A DNA stretch of 64,000 nt, taken from NCBI RefSeq assembly GCF_900112615.1, contig NZ_FOMK01000016.1, forward strand, positions 1 through 64,000, written 5' to 3'. The DNA is from Chitinophaga sp. CF118 (lineage in GTDB: Bacteria > Bacteroidota > Bacteroidia > Chitinophagales > Chitinophagaceae). This document shows, piece by piece, positions 1 through 9,488 of the stretch (positions are counted from its first letter, which is position 1; the number at the start of each line of letters is the position of its first letter). The notes under the pieces are model-generated. The model was not told the DNA's origin and ran no database searches. It saw only the letters and a program-made list of their open reading frames with translations. A program made the translations under genes and the position numbers.

Positions 1-1
1 A

Positions 2-39
2 CCAATTGCTTAGATGAGTAAACTCATCCAATCAATTGG
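2..39. repeat. Imperfect inverted repeat at the window edge
   Basis: The outer arms CCAATTG/CAATTGG and inner arms ATGAGT/ACTCAT can form an interrupted stem. It lies just downstream of the minus-strand operon ending near 155 and could act as its transcription end, but there is no clear T-run. Positions 40-154 hold only a 30-codon minus-strand reading frame that I do not call. Confidence 0.35.
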
Positions 40-154
40 CACCTCTCAAAGCGAAGAAATACCAACTGCTGGTCCTAACAATTGGGTACACCATATATCA
101 GCCTCATTGGGAAGGGCATTAATATTTTTCAGGAACATGTTTGAATTATAAGTT

Positions 155-367
155 TTAATTATAGGATGAGCTGATCGAAGTGGAAGGCACCCCATAATAA
201 TCACTCAGCTTAATGATATTGCCATGATCATCTAATTCATAGATGGCCACATCATTAGAATTTACAACAATATCGAGGGGAGCGATTATCTCAAGATCGT
301 CCATTAATTGAGATCTGTTTTTTGATTCCTGTATTTTGGGGAGGGGCTGGGCGGCTTTTACGAACAA
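155..367 (-). CDS. Small hypothetical protein (70 aa)
   Basis: I do not recognise this short acidic protein. The longest frame opens with a TTG at 367; an ATG at 304 would give 49 aa starting MDDLEIIAPL and is equally possible. The C-terminal half alternates hydrophobic and acidic residues (VAIYELDDHGNIIKLSDYYG) like a small beta-hairpin domain. It starts 39 bp after the stop of the 665-aa membrane protein on the same strand, so it is probably the third gene of that operon. No signal peptide or membrane segment is visible. It could also be the remnant of a larger gene. Confidence 0.4.
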   Translation of the reverse strand: MFVKAAQPLPKIQESKNRSQLMDDLEIIAPLDIVVNSNDVAIYELDDHGNIIKLSDYYGVPSTSISSSYN

Positions 368-406
368 GGTAAAGTAGTTAATGATATAAGGACCTTAGTT
401 ATGACC

Positions 407-2404
407 TTATTTTTCCATTTGTTTAGCTATGGAATCCTTTGAAAATGCCCGCAGAGAATTATCCTGTGAAGTAGAAGACACAGTTGATAAGCTGTCAATG
501 ACTTTGGCTTTCTGTAAAGAATCGATTTTGAATTGTAAATATTCAAGTTGGGCTTCCTTAGTGCCTTTCGAAAATTTCGTTATCCCAACATATACAATTG
601 CAGTAACCAAACCCATTAAAAAGAAACTAGCAATAAAGCCATGTGATATCGGCAGGTTTTTCCATTTAACACCCTCTGGCCTTGTGATAAACCAAATCAT
701 AACAACAAAAAGCCCTAATCCATAAGCGAAAAATAGTGTATAGATTACCGCGTCGCCCATGTTTGGTATCTTTGAAAAGATCTGAATTTCATTGGAGACA
801 AACATCACTAATGCGGCGAAAATGGAAAGTATTTCGATATGCCTTTTGTCTGTTTTTTCAATTTCCTGTTTTACTAATTTAACATCATTCCTATCCGCAT
901 CAATCATTTTCTGAATTTCAAACATGGAATTGAACTTATTCAACTCTGCCTTAAAGCTTTCAAGTTCTTCCTTTATTTCCTTATAGTTTAAGGGCAAAAC
1001 AAAAGATGACGATATGAAGCATGTCCTCAGGGTTCCGGAGCTGTCAGTAATAATTATTTTACAACCATCATACGAATTTTGGAATGCCAAATAGTCGGTC
1101 TCTTCACAAATACCAACATTTTCTACCAGGCTAGTTAGGTTTCTTTTGTAACTAGCAATGAGGTTGCTAATAATATTTAAATCGTAATTTGTTGCTTTAA
1201 ATTGTTTAGAAATTTCCTCTTTGAGAAATTGGGTAAGGATCTTATAATAGGGGAAGAAGTTTTTATTTTTAAAGGTGTCTGCCTTGTCGGTGTATTCTTT
1301 AAGTTTTACTTTCCAGTTTTCAAGCGTAAATTCCTTTTTATCTAATTCAAGGGAAAGGATATTATTTTCTAAGTAGCAATGAACAATATGCAATGCTTTT
1401 TTGTCAAATGGCGATGAGCTAGTTAATTGTCCGTCATAATATTGCTGGTAAGGTGTCCTTAGCCCTTTTAACTTACTCAAATCTCCAATGTCATCTTTGT
1501 AATATTTAATCAATGCATGAAAATCGTCTAAATTAAGATCGACATCGTTTTCCAGTTTAGATAAAGCAGTATCCCGACGCTGGTCATAGATAGGATTGTT
1601 AAAATTGCTGCCATAATGCCCTTTAATAATTTCATTAAAATTACGGAATTCGGCGATTTCGTTTAACTGCACTGTCGAATAGTTAAAATCAATCGCATAC
1701 AAATAATTTTTTTGTGATTGTTTTAGTCTGTAGGAAATTTTATATAATAAAAAACCACATTTCTTCAGTAGTAATTCTGTGGCAGTGTTTGAAATCCTGA
1801 AGTTTTTAAGCTGGTCTTGTATAAGTAAAAGATTGGTAAAATAGCTCTTACTGAAAGAAATGCTATGATCAATTTGGGCTAGTTCCACATTCAAATCAAA
1901 CAATTTGTCCAACTGTTTTGCAGCTCCATTGGCATCTTTTCTTTTATCGCCATCATTCTTAATTACGTAGAATATTTGGCTTGTATTGGGATGATAAACA
2001 AGATGACTTTCGACGAAATCAAGTAATGATTTATATCTTTTAAGGGTTTGTCTTAAGGAATAATAAAAATTTGTTTGAAATAGCTCCTGAGCTACTAATG
2101 TGATATTCGGAAAGCCCGGTATATCGAAATTTGCAATTTGCTGAATATAATTTTCAATATTGTCAACTTTCTGCCGATGGTCAGCAATATTAGAAACGTA
2201 CTCTCCGGATAACACTGAAAAGTTTAATTGTTCAAATAATCCAGTTGCAACAATATCCAACTTTTCAGCAATAGTCACTTCAAGTAAGGCTTTGTCGTCA
2301 TTGTTATCAACATTATCAGAAGGTAACGTAGTGTTGTATTGAGTAGCCCAATCAAAGGTAAGGTCTGTTTGAATATAGGTCAACGCGTCATCTATGTACG
2401 CCAT
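407..2404 (-). CDS. Large helical protein with C-terminal membrane anchor, partner of a Panacea-like protein
   Basis: This 665-aa protein belongs to no family I recognise. The first ~500 residues are soluble, rich in charge and predicted helix, with no signal peptide. A coiled-coil-like stretch (about 490-545, with ELESFKAELNKF) leads into about three hydrophobic segments near 545-635 (for example IEILSIFAALVMFV and GFIASFFLMGLVTAIVYV). A short Ser/Lys-rich tail of about 40 residues follows. This architecture, a cytoplasmic sensor or effector body with terminal membrane helices, occurs in abortive-infection and toxin proteins that act on the inner membrane. It starts 11 bp after the stop of the Panacea-like gene, so the two are almost certainly co-transcribed and probably translationally coupled. 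The toxin or defence role is inferred from that pairing only. Confidence 0.8.
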   Translation of the reverse strand: MAYIDDALTYIQTDLTFDWATQYNTTLPSDNVDNNDDKALLEVTIAEKLDIVATGLFEQLNFSVLSGEYVSNIADHRQKVDNIENYIQQIANFDIPGFPNITLVAQELFQTNFYYSLRQTLKRYKSLLDFVESHLVYHPNTSQIFYVIKNDGDKRKDANGAAKQLDKLFDLNVELAQIDHSISFSKSYFTNLLLIQDQLKNFRISNTATELLLKKCGFLLYKISYRLKQSQKNYLYAIDFNYSTVQLNEIAEFRNFNEIIKGHYGSNFNNPIYDQRRDTALSKLENDVDLNLDDFHALIKYYKDDIGDLSKLKGLRTPYQQYYDGQLTSSSPFDKKALHIVHCYLENNILSLELDKKEFTLENWKVKLKEYTDKADTFKNKNFFPYYKILTQFLKEEISKQFKATNYDLNIISNLIASYKRNLTSLVENVGICEETDYLAFQNSYDGCKIIITDSSGTLRTCFISSSFVLPLNYKEIKEELESFKAELNKFNSMFEIQKMIDADRNDVKLVKQEIEKTDKRHIEILSIFAALVMFVSNEIQIFSKIPNMGDAVIYTLFFAYGLGLFVVMIWFITRPEGVKWKNLPISHGFIASFFLMGLVTAIVYVGITKFSKGTKEAQLEYLQFKIDSLQKAKVIDSLSTVSSTSQDNSLRAFSKDSIAKQMEK

Positions 2405-2415
2405 GTATCAGGTTT

Positions 2416-2952
2416 CTATTTGAAGATTTTGGGTTCACTCATGATCATTTCGCAGGAAATGGGCATAGATAGTTTACCGTTTCTTTTTGCCAGTGAGAAT
2501 ACGGTTATCCAAGATTGATACCGGTGACTTAAATCAACAAGATCAAAAGCATTCATATTAATCAAATCGGGATTTTTCTCTTTTAAAATAGAAATCGAAT
2601 GAATGATTCTATTCTTAACATCGTTGTCCAGATAATCTTCTGTAAGATATTCATGTATTCCAGGTTTAAACATTGTATTGTTCCTGGAAATATCATAAAC
2701 AACAGATTCATCCATATGATCAAGAATTTCACTTTCTACATGTCCATATGGTAAAGCCGCAAAAGAATCAAAGATGGTTAATAATCCAGCATCATGTACT
2801 GAAGCCGTAGCGGCGGCTGTGAAGAAAAGTAATTTTATAACTTTTAATCGTGATAGGTCGTTATTCGCCCATTGACCATTTTTCTCCGAGTACCATTCCG
2901 TTAATTGGTAAACCACATAATCAAATGCAGCCAGTTTTGTGTGTAAACTCAT
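2416..2952 (-). CDS. Panacea-like (DUF4065) domain protein, putative antitoxin
   Basis: This 178-aa soluble protein resembles the Panacea/DUF4065 domain, a helical fold used by many antitoxins to neutralise unrelated toxins. The supporting features are an N-terminal helix followed by LSRLKVIKLLFFTAAA (the family's 'K.LLYFAD'-like helix), a central Gly-Pro turn region (SFAALPYGHVESEIL), and a helical C-terminus. The length fits the family (about 150-180 aa). It is the first gene of a minus-strand operon, and the 665-aa membrane-anchored protein follows after 11 bp. In known Panacea systems the antitoxin sits next to its toxin; here the neighbour is much larger than the usual small toxin. The family call is from motif reading and moderately secure; the antitoxin role is inference. 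Confidence 0.7.
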   Translation of the reverse strand: MSLHTKLAAFDYVVYQLTEWYSEKNGQWANNDLSRLKVIKLLFFTAAATASVHDAGLLTIFDSFAALPYGHVESEILDHMDESVVYDISRNNTMFKPGIHEYLTEDYLDNDVKNRIIHSISILKEKNPDLINMNAFDLVDLSHRYQSWITVFSLAKRNGKLSMPISCEMIMSEPKIFK

Positions 2953-3315
2953 GAGCTAAGGCTTTTGTGGAATTACATAGTAAATTAACATATAAACCAA
3001 TGGATTGCGAGTTAAAGTTATAAACAATTGAGTTTATTTATTAACAACTCTGTATATAGAGTTAAAATTATGATTTTGGCACCTGATCCGTTCTCAATGG
3101 AGGCATCCTGGCCAAATTGACTGATACAGGAACTTTTTATTGTCTCTAGCCAATTGGGAAGGAATGGAAGACCATATTTATCATACTTTAAGTGCCAATT
3201 TCTTGATTAAATTCACATAAATGGCATTAAACTATGTAGAGTTAAATATGGTCCCTGAAAAAATCACTTTTCATATGGAATAAGTTGATTCCGGCATCTT
3301 ATAAGAAATATCTCT
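2953..3315. other. AT-rich divergent intergenic region
   Basis: This 363-bp spacer lies between the minus-strand Panacea operon and a plus-strand lipoprotein gene. It must hold both promoters, but I see no convincing consensus, open frame or stable hairpin. The words TAGAGTTAAA occur twice (near 3057 and 3238). Confidence 0.5.
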
Positions 3316-4059
3316 ATGTACCTTAATCTCAATAATATACTTATTATCCCGCTTTCGCTATTGTTTATTGGTTGTTCCACTAATACAAGAAAACTGTCAC
3401 CTCAGGAAATAACATGTCAGGATGAAACGAAAAAGGCACAAGCTGATATAAAAAATGGGAAAATTGTTTACTGTAATTATACAAATCCGAAGTTTCAGCC
3501 ATTAAGGTATATAGATGAAATGTCTGAGCTATTGCTAAAACAACACATAGTGATACAAGATTTTAGAAATTATAACCAAAGCAGCAAATGCTATTGTGAG
3601 TCAATGGAAGATGAAATAAAAAGGCATTTTGGAGGTGATTTTATTACTTCGGTAAAACGTATGTCGGATAGTATTTTTCTTGTAAAACATATTAATGATA
3701 CAATTGAGCCAGAGGACTGCGATACCAGACCGGCTTACCCGGGAAGTACTAAAAATTTCGATGAGAGCGATTTATTCCAATCTCGCTTTGATTCACTGGT
3801 GAAGTATCCCAAAGGATACAAGAACAGAATTGAAACTGCTTCCAGAGATTTAATGTATGTCAAATTTGTGGTAAAAAAAACGGGGGAGATAGTAATTACT
3901 GGATTTATATCAGTCATCAGGAATACAAATAATAAACAATTTAAGAAGTATTTGGAAAACCAGATCCGTAATACTCTTCCTCTCAATGGATGGAAATCTG
4001 CTACTATATTAGGTCAGCCTGTAAATTGTAATATGGGTATATCAATCGAACTTAAGTAA
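3316..4059 (+). CDS. Lipoprotein with TonB-C-like C-terminal domain
   Basis: This 247-aa protein begins with a lipoprotein signal peptide (hydrophobic run, then FIGC with Cys20 as the lipidation site). The central part is unrecognised and Cys-containing (CYCESMEDE near residue 94). The last ~85 residues look like a TonB C-terminal domain: VKFVVKKTGEIVITGF, a helix region, then a small beta unit with WKSATILGQPVNC near the end. In Bacteroidota such domains occur in many proteins that are not true energy transducers, and a lipid anchor in place of a membrane helix argues against a classic TonB. It stands alone and is followed by a strong terminator at 4124-4159. Confidence 0.7.
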   Translation: MYLNLNNILIIPLSLLFIGCSTNTRKLSPQEITCQDETKKAQADIKNGKIVYCNYTNPKFQPLRYIDEMSELLLKQHIVIQDFRNYNQSSKCYCESMEDEIKRHFGGDFITSVKRMSDSIFLVKHINDTIEPEDCDTRPAYPGSTKNFDESDLFQSRFDSLVKYPKGYKNRIETASRDLMYVKFVVKKTGEIVITGFISVIRNTNNKQFKKYLENQIRNTLPLNGWKSATILGQPVNCNMGISIELK

Positions 4060-4123
4060 TATCCCGACTATAATCTGTAACTGAAATTATTCTTTCTCAA
4101 GTGCAACGTTGACAAATAATCAT

Positions 4124-4159
4124 CAAGTATATAGCCCGCCAAGGCGGGCTATATACTTG
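4124..4159. terminator. Strong bidirectional hairpin
   Basis: A perfect 17-bp stem (arms 4124-4140 and 4143-4159, core TATAGCCCGCC/GGCGGGCTATA) with a 2-base loop. It lies between a plus-strand lipoprotein gene and the end of a minus-strand SusD gene, so it probably ends transcription from both sides. The flanking T-runs are weak. Confidence 0.75.
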
Positions 4160-4180
4160 GTGAAAACAATCCAAATATCC

Positions 4181-5941
4181 TCAATACTTAAAATTCTGCT
4201 CAAATGTATTCGAAGCATCCATTGCTGATTGCGGAATCGGATAAATCCTCCGGTAAGGTTCTGATGCTACTACCTTCGCGGTACCAGTAGCCTCAAATTT
4301 CCCAAAACGGATCATTTGTTTCCTTCTGTACATTTCCCAATAAGTCTCGTAACCTATCTCATTGTACAGTGATTGCTCATCCAGTGTAGTAATAGCTGTT
4401 CCCGGAGCGTTGCTATAAAGTGCTTCACGGGTTCTGGTTGTCCGTAGCTTGTTAATATCTGCCATCGCCAGATCTGTCTGACCTTTACGGAAATATGCTT
4501 CAGCACGTAAGCAATAAATAACACCTAAACGATATAGCGGGATATCCACATTACTGGTGCTATTACTCCCCTTTTCAGGATCGAATTCGAACTTGAAAAC
4601 ACGCACGCCACGATTGATTTGTGCCTGTGTGAAAACAGCCTGTGCAGGATTATCAAAATTAAGTTCAGGAGTAAAATCCATCAGCTGAGAGGTATTCTTT
4701 TCACAATAGAGCATTGATACTTTGATACGGTTATCTGCTGTCATCTCGAAAGTACCGTTTAGCAGTTTAGGTCCATACTGCTGTCCTGCCAGGAGGCCAC
4801 GGTTGAAGTGGAACCAGGGCACAGTGCTGGCAACTACAATGCTCGTAGCTGGCACGCTTACATCTGTACCATCGTTCATGAACCAGGTGCCATCTGCATA
4901 CTGATAATGTCTGGAAAAACGAGGATCATCGTGTTTTCCATCCCAGGTAGCATAAAATTCAGGAGAAGTACATACAGCGTTGGTACCCCTGTTAAGCGGA
5001 GAAGGTTTCTGATTCCTTTCCATAGTCATGTAAGCAAAATCGTTATCGCTGTTTCTCAGGGTATTAACGTCTTGCGATACTACGAAAATCAGTTCTGGTC
5101 TGCCGGCATTGTCTATATCGAAGTTCCTGAAATAATTACTTTCCAGAGAGAACTGCGAATTGTCTATGAGCAGGGAAGTATAATAGATCACCTTATCCAT
5201 ATCAGTGCCATTATTGTCAACTGCAGCTTCTAAGAAGTTGAAGCCGGTAGTAGCATAACGATCTTTAAACACTGCACGGTTCAGGTACATATCGGCCAAC
5301 AAGGCATATGCAGCCTGTTTGGTGAATCTTCCGTTATGTGTATTCTGTTCTTTCAGGTTAGCCAGGTCTGGCAGTATTGCTTCTACTTCTTTGATCAGAC
5401 CATTGATAGCAGTATCTGCCTTTTTAACTTCCACCAGAGCATTTGCAACGAAAGGATTCCGGTATGGAGCCTGTCCAAAAAGATCCAGTGTATGGTAAGT
5501 GTAAAATGCCAGCAACCCTCTTGCTTCTGCAAGGAACAGTGTTTTATTGGCAAAATTCTGCGCATTATTGATACTGCTGATAGCTGTCAGCGACTTGGTA
5601 ATACCGCTGTTCAGGTTATTCCAGGTGTTGGTAACAACGGAGTTATCGGGTCCCCAGGTAAACTCGTGAACGGCACGCCAAACACCACCATCGCCCCAGT
5701 CACTACCACGTTGAGGCAGTAACGCTTCATCCGTTGAATATTCCTGTAATCCGAACACGTTACCATGATCTACAAAAGTAGCATCTCCCATTTGTCCGTA
5801 TGCTGCAGCAATTGCATTCTCCGGATTTGAATTGTTAGAGCCTAATACCTCGTCAATCACTTTCTCGTGCAGGTCTGTACATCCTACCATTGCCACAGTA
5901 AGGAAGATACCCGCTAATTTATGTAGTTGTAATGATTTCAT
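4181..5941 (-). CDS. SusD/RagB-family outer-membrane nutrient-binding lipoprotein
   Basis: This 586-aa protein is the surface lid of a SusC/SusD uptake complex. The lipoprotein signal ends at MVGC (Cys21), which is followed by the acidic stretch TDLHEKV. TPR-like helical repeats fill the middle, and the C-terminal SusD domain is seen in VIYCLRAEAYFRKGQTDLA and in the closing DASNTFEQNFKY. Length is normal for the family (450-650 aa). It begins 5 bp after the stop of the SusC gene, so the two are one transcript. No CAZyme or sigma/anti-sigma gene lies beside the pair, so the substrate cannot be deduced. Confidence 0.95.
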   Translation of the reverse strand: MKSLQLHKLAGIFLTVAMVGCTDLHEKVIDEVLGSNNSNPENAIAAAYGQMGDATFVDHGNVFGLQEYSTDEALLPQRGSDWGDGGVWRAVHEFTWGPDNSVVTNTWNNLNSGITKSLTAISSINNAQNFANKTLFLAEARGLLAFYTYHTLDLFGQAPYRNPFVANALVEVKKADTAINGLIKEVEAILPDLANLKEQNTHNGRFTKQAAYALLADMYLNRAVFKDRYATTGFNFLEAAVDNNGTDMDKVIYYTSLLIDNSQFSLESNYFRNFDIDNAGRPELIFVVSQDVNTLRNSDNDFAYMTMERNQKPSPLNRGTNAVCTSPEFYATWDGKHDDPRFSRHYQYADGTWFMNDGTDVSVPATSIVVASTVPWFHFNRGLLAGQQYGPKLLNGTFEMTADNRIKVSMLYCEKNTSQLMDFTPELNFDNPAQAVFTQAQINRGVRVFKFEFDPEKGSNSTSNVDIPLYRLGVIYCLRAEAYFRKGQTDLAMADINKLRTTRTREALYSNAPGTAITTLDEQSLYNEIGYETYWEMYRRKQMIRFGKFEATGTAKVVASEPYRRIYPIPQSAMDASNTFEQNFKY

Positions 5942-5946
5942 ATTTC

Positions 5947-8900
5947 TTAAAATTTAACCGTTGCACCTAAAAGGAATGTTTTTGCAGCCGGATAGGTAGT
6001 ATAATCGATACCGAGCGACTGGTTGCCACCCGAGTTCTTCGTTGTATTAACCAATGGATCATACCCGGAATAACCAGTGATTGTCATCAGGTTCTGGGCA
6101 CTCACGTACAGGTTAAACGATTTCAGCCATTTAAGTCTGTCGAATGCAAAAGTATATCCGAAACGGATATTGTTTAAACGAACGAAATCTGATTTTTCCA
6201 GGTATAAAGACGACAGCTGCACTGGATTGGTAGTGCTGGCTTTCGCTTCATAATATTTCCTCAGTACGTTACGGTCAGATGCCAGACTGTTGATGTTCAG
6301 ATCTAATGCTGTATTGTTAACCAGGTATCCGCCTGTTTGTCCGATGAAGGAAAACGAAAAGTCAAATTTCCTATAACGCAACTGGCTGTTCAAACCAAAG
6401 TTGAAATTAGGGATAGCACCTTCAAAAATCTGCCTGTCGCTTGCATTGATAACGCCATCGGCTTTTTTGTCCTCAAAAATATCCTTGCCATCCTTATCAT
6501 AACCCAGGTGTTTCAACATGAAGAAAGAACCTGCCTCATAGCCATTCTTATAGATGTTGGCATTAACACCGGAAAGACCAGGACCGGATATACTACCGGA
6601 GTAAAGCTCAGAAACCGGAAGGTCTTTGATCTTGTTGGATAATGTAGATCCGTTCACATCCAATGACCAGCTGAAATCTTTTGTATGGATCAGTTGTGAT
6701 CCTAACATGATTTCAAATCCTTTGTTTACGATCTGGGCATCTACGTTCTTCCATATAGTGGTAGTAGGACTTAGTGGACCAGAAGGAATATTCAGGATAG
6801 GATTTTTAGTGGTCTTGTTATAATATTCCAGTGAACCGTATACTTTGTTTTTCCAAAAACCGAAATCCACACCTATGTTATACTGTTCTACCAACTCCCA
6901 TTTCAGATCAGGATTAGCAGTACGGTTTACGGTAGTACCATTCACCAGATTGAGATTGTCATACAGGTAATATCCTGCAGCTGTAGACAATGAGTAACTA
7001 GCCTGCGTGAGCTTGTTAGGCACTTCCTGGTTACCGGTCTGTCCCCAGCTGGCACGAAGTTTTAACTCCTCGATAGCGCTGATATCTTTCAGGAAGTTTT
7101 CACGCGATAATGCCCAGCCCAATGCTACGGATGGGAAGTATCCATACTTCTTATTTTCTCCGAAACGGGTAGAACCATCAGCACGGATAGAAGCTGTAAA
7201 CATATAACGGCTGTCATAATTATAGTTGACACGTCCGAAATAAGATTGCAGTTCGTTTTCCTGCGCATAACCACTTGGGCTGGTAGATGTTCCTGAATAA
7301 CCAGGATTGTATTCCGGATCCACCCCCTGTCCCTGCTTAGTGATACCAATCATGCCAAAAGTAGTACCGGAGAACTTGAACTGCTGGTAGGAAAAACCAC
7401 CCAGTACTTCAAACTGATGTTTATTGATAGCAAGATTATATGTCAGATAATGTTCCAGTAAAGTAGTTAAGGATGACAGGTTATTCTGTGCATAAGCACC
7501 TGTTGGCTGTCTGTCTGTAACGTTCGGATAGATAGTGCTATTACGCTCTGAAGTGGATTTATCAACACCATAATTGAAACGGTAGTTTAATCCGGGCAAT
7601 ATTCTGAATGAGGCTTCGATATTTCCCAATACGCGGAACGTATTCGTTTTGTCATCATAAATGCTCAACAGGTAAGCAGGGTTATAATGAGCATTCATAT
7701 TGAAATTCGTATATCCGCCGGTTGAATCACGCAAAGAACGTGTAGGATTGGCCATCAGGGCATGTATAATAAGCTGACCATCCGAACCCGCCGTATTACC
7801 ATTAGGGATAGCTGTTTCATTAATGTCGCTGGCTGTCAGATTCATCTTAACGGTCAGACGTTTATCATCAAAAAATGACTCCTCAGCATTCAGCCTCGCA
7901 GTAGTTCTTTTGAAGCTGCTTTTCTCAACAATTCCATCCTGATCCATACGGGAAAGAGATGCCAGGTAACTGCCGGTAGCAGAAGATTTCGCAAACGACA
8001 GATTGTGATTCTGAACAAAACCATTGCGGTAAATCACGTCCTGCCAATCGGTATTACCGCCATGATCGTAAGCCGGATTTACCAGTGCTTTCCGATATTC
8101 ATCAGCATTCAGTACGTCCAGTTTTTTTATCACTTTAGAAGTACCTAAATACGCATCGTAGGTCAAACTAGCAGCACCCTTGCCTCCACGTTTGGTAGTG
8201 ATCAGTACCACACCGTTAGAACCTCTGGCACCATAAATAGACGCTGCAGAGGCATCTTTTAAAATGGTGATGGTTTCAATATCACTGGTGTTCAGGAAGT
8301 TCAATGGATTTTTAGGCTCAGAACTACCTAATCCGAAATCCGGTCCACCAGCACTTACATTATCATTACTCAACGGCACACCATCTACAACGAATAATGG
8401 CGTACTACCGCTCCTGATAGATCCCACACCGCGAATGAAAACATCCACGCCGGCACCAGGTTCACCACTGGATTGTGCGAGGCGGACGCCCGCAACTTTC
8501 CCCTGAAGCATGTTATCAACAGAAATATTGACACCCTGCTTGATATTTTCGGCCTTCAATTGCGTCAATGCGCCTGTTACGTCAGCTTTGGTTTGGCTAC
8601 CATAACCTACCACTACCACCTCTCCCAACTGGCTATTACTTATGGCCAGCGTTATGTTCAGAAATTTGGTACTGGCAGACACTTCCTGTGATGTGTAACC
8701 AATGGAAGAGATAACCAGTTTATCATCTTTGGCTACCTCAATGCTAAATTCACCGCGGTCGTTTGTCGTTGTTACCCGGTTGGAAGAAAGCGATTTCACG
8801 GAGGCACCTGGTATAGGAGTACCATCAGAGCCAACGACAACCCCCTTGATGGGTTCCTGCCGGGCTACCTGATCATAATTAAGATGATGTGCCGCATGGG

Positions 8901-8961
8901 CGATGGAAGGGCTTACGGCTGAAAGCCACACCGCTACCATTAAAAGAAATTGATTGTTCAT
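5947..8961 (-). CDS. SusC/RagA-family TonB-dependent outer-membrane transporter
   Basis: A 22-strand-type TonB-dependent importer that pairs with the downstream SusD protein. From the ATG at 8961 a typical signal peptide follows (MNNQFLLMVAVWLSAV...AHA); an in-frame ATG at 9021 would add 20 hydrophilic residues and is possible. A carboxypeptidase-regulatory-like domain (GVVVGSDGTPIPGASV) comes first, then a TonB-box-like GEVVVVGYGSQ, then the SusC plug signature DASAASIYGARGSNGVVLIT, and a long beta-barrel ending in the aromatic-type C-terminus LLGATVKF. There is no N-terminal STN domain, so it is not of the FecR-signalling type, unlike the SusC at 53968-57300. Confidence 0.95.
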   Translation of the reverse strand: MNNQFLLMVAVWLSAVSPSIAHAAHHLNYDQVARQEPIKGVVVGSDGTPIPGASVKSLSSNRVTTTNDRGEFSIEVAKDDKLVISSIGYTSQEVSASTKFLNITLAISNSQLGEVVVVGYGSQTKADVTGALTQLKAENIKQGVNISVDNMLQGKVAGVRLAQSSGEPGAGVDVFIRGVGSIRSGSTPLFVVDGVPLSNDNVSAGGPDFGLGSSEPKNPLNFLNTSDIETITILKDASAASIYGARGSNGVVLITTKRGGKGAASLTYDAYLGTSKVIKKLDVLNADEYRKALVNPAYDHGGNTDWQDVIYRNGFVQNHNLSFAKSSATGSYLASLSRMDQDGIVEKSSFKRTTARLNAEESFFDDKRLTVKMNLTASDINETAIPNGNTAGSDGQLIIHALMANPTRSLRDSTGGYTNFNMNAHYNPAYLLSIYDDKTNTFRVLGNIEASFRILPGLNYRFNYGVDKSTSERNSTIYPNVTDRQPTGAYAQNNLSSLTTLLEHYLTYNLAINKHQFEVLGGFSYQQFKFSGTTFGMIGITKQGQGVDPEYNPGYSGTSTSPSGYAQENELQSYFGRVNYNYDSRYMFTASIRADGSTRFGENKKYGYFPSVALGWALSRENFLKDISAIEELKLRASWGQTGNQEVPNKLTQASYSLSTAAGYYLYDNLNLVNGTTVNRTANPDLKWELVEQYNIGVDFGFWKNKVYGSLEYYNKTTKNPILNIPSGPLSPTTTIWKNVDAQIVNKGFEIMLGSQLIHTKDFSWSLDVNGSTLSNKIKDLPVSELYSGSISGPGLSGVNANIYKNGYEAGSFFMLKHLGYDKDGKDIFEDKKADGVINASDRQIFEGAIPNFNFGLNSQLRYRKFDFSFSFIGQTGGYLVNNTALDLNINSLASDRNVLRKYYEAKASTTNPVQLSSLYLEKSDFVRLNNIRFGYTFAFDRLKWLKSFNLYVSAQNLMTITGYSGYDPLVNTTKNSGGNQSLGIDYTTYPAAKTFLLGATVKF

Positions 8962-9021
8962 AGTCAATCTGCTATTACGGTTGATGTTAAAAGAAATACT
9001 TAATCCTGACCTGTTGGCCAT

Positions 9022-9488
9022 TATTTCAGATGTGTTGGATCATCATTGTGTAAAGTGGGTTGACAGGGAGTTTCCTGTACAAAATATACACTCTAAAGAA
9101 AAAGCAATGAAAATACCATAGGTAAAACACAATATGTTTTGTTGTGCGAAAAAGTTCTTATAGGTGATTTGTCCTTTTTTAAATAGGTTGCAATGTTAAG
9201 GCGCTTTTCAGAATTTGTTGTTAACTCAAAGTTATGTTTACTTTAAATAAATTTAGTGCATTGATTGATAACCTTTCACCCATACACGATGTGAGTTTTT
9301 CCAGACTACTCCATGGAATGTATAAATTGAAACTCAGGGATCATGGGTGTGTTGATTTATTTGGCAATTTATGTCAAAATTAGTATTATGGCAATTATTC
9401 TGCTGATAGCGGATATAATGATCCGATGCCGGCTTATCTAAATATCATTTGAACCTGATAAAGCATATTTTAAATTCTACAGAAAAAC
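9022..9488. other. Divergent promoter region
   Basis: A 467-bp (or longer, depending on the SusC start) AT-rich spacer between the minus-strand SusC gene and the plus-strand DUF1080-like gene. It should hold both promoters. I found no open frame, hairpin or repeat strong enough to call. Confidence 0.5.

Noticed and set aside
1..154. A 30-codon minus-strand frame after the 70-aa gene
   Set aside because: Too short, with no start context and no recognisable motif; left as spacer.
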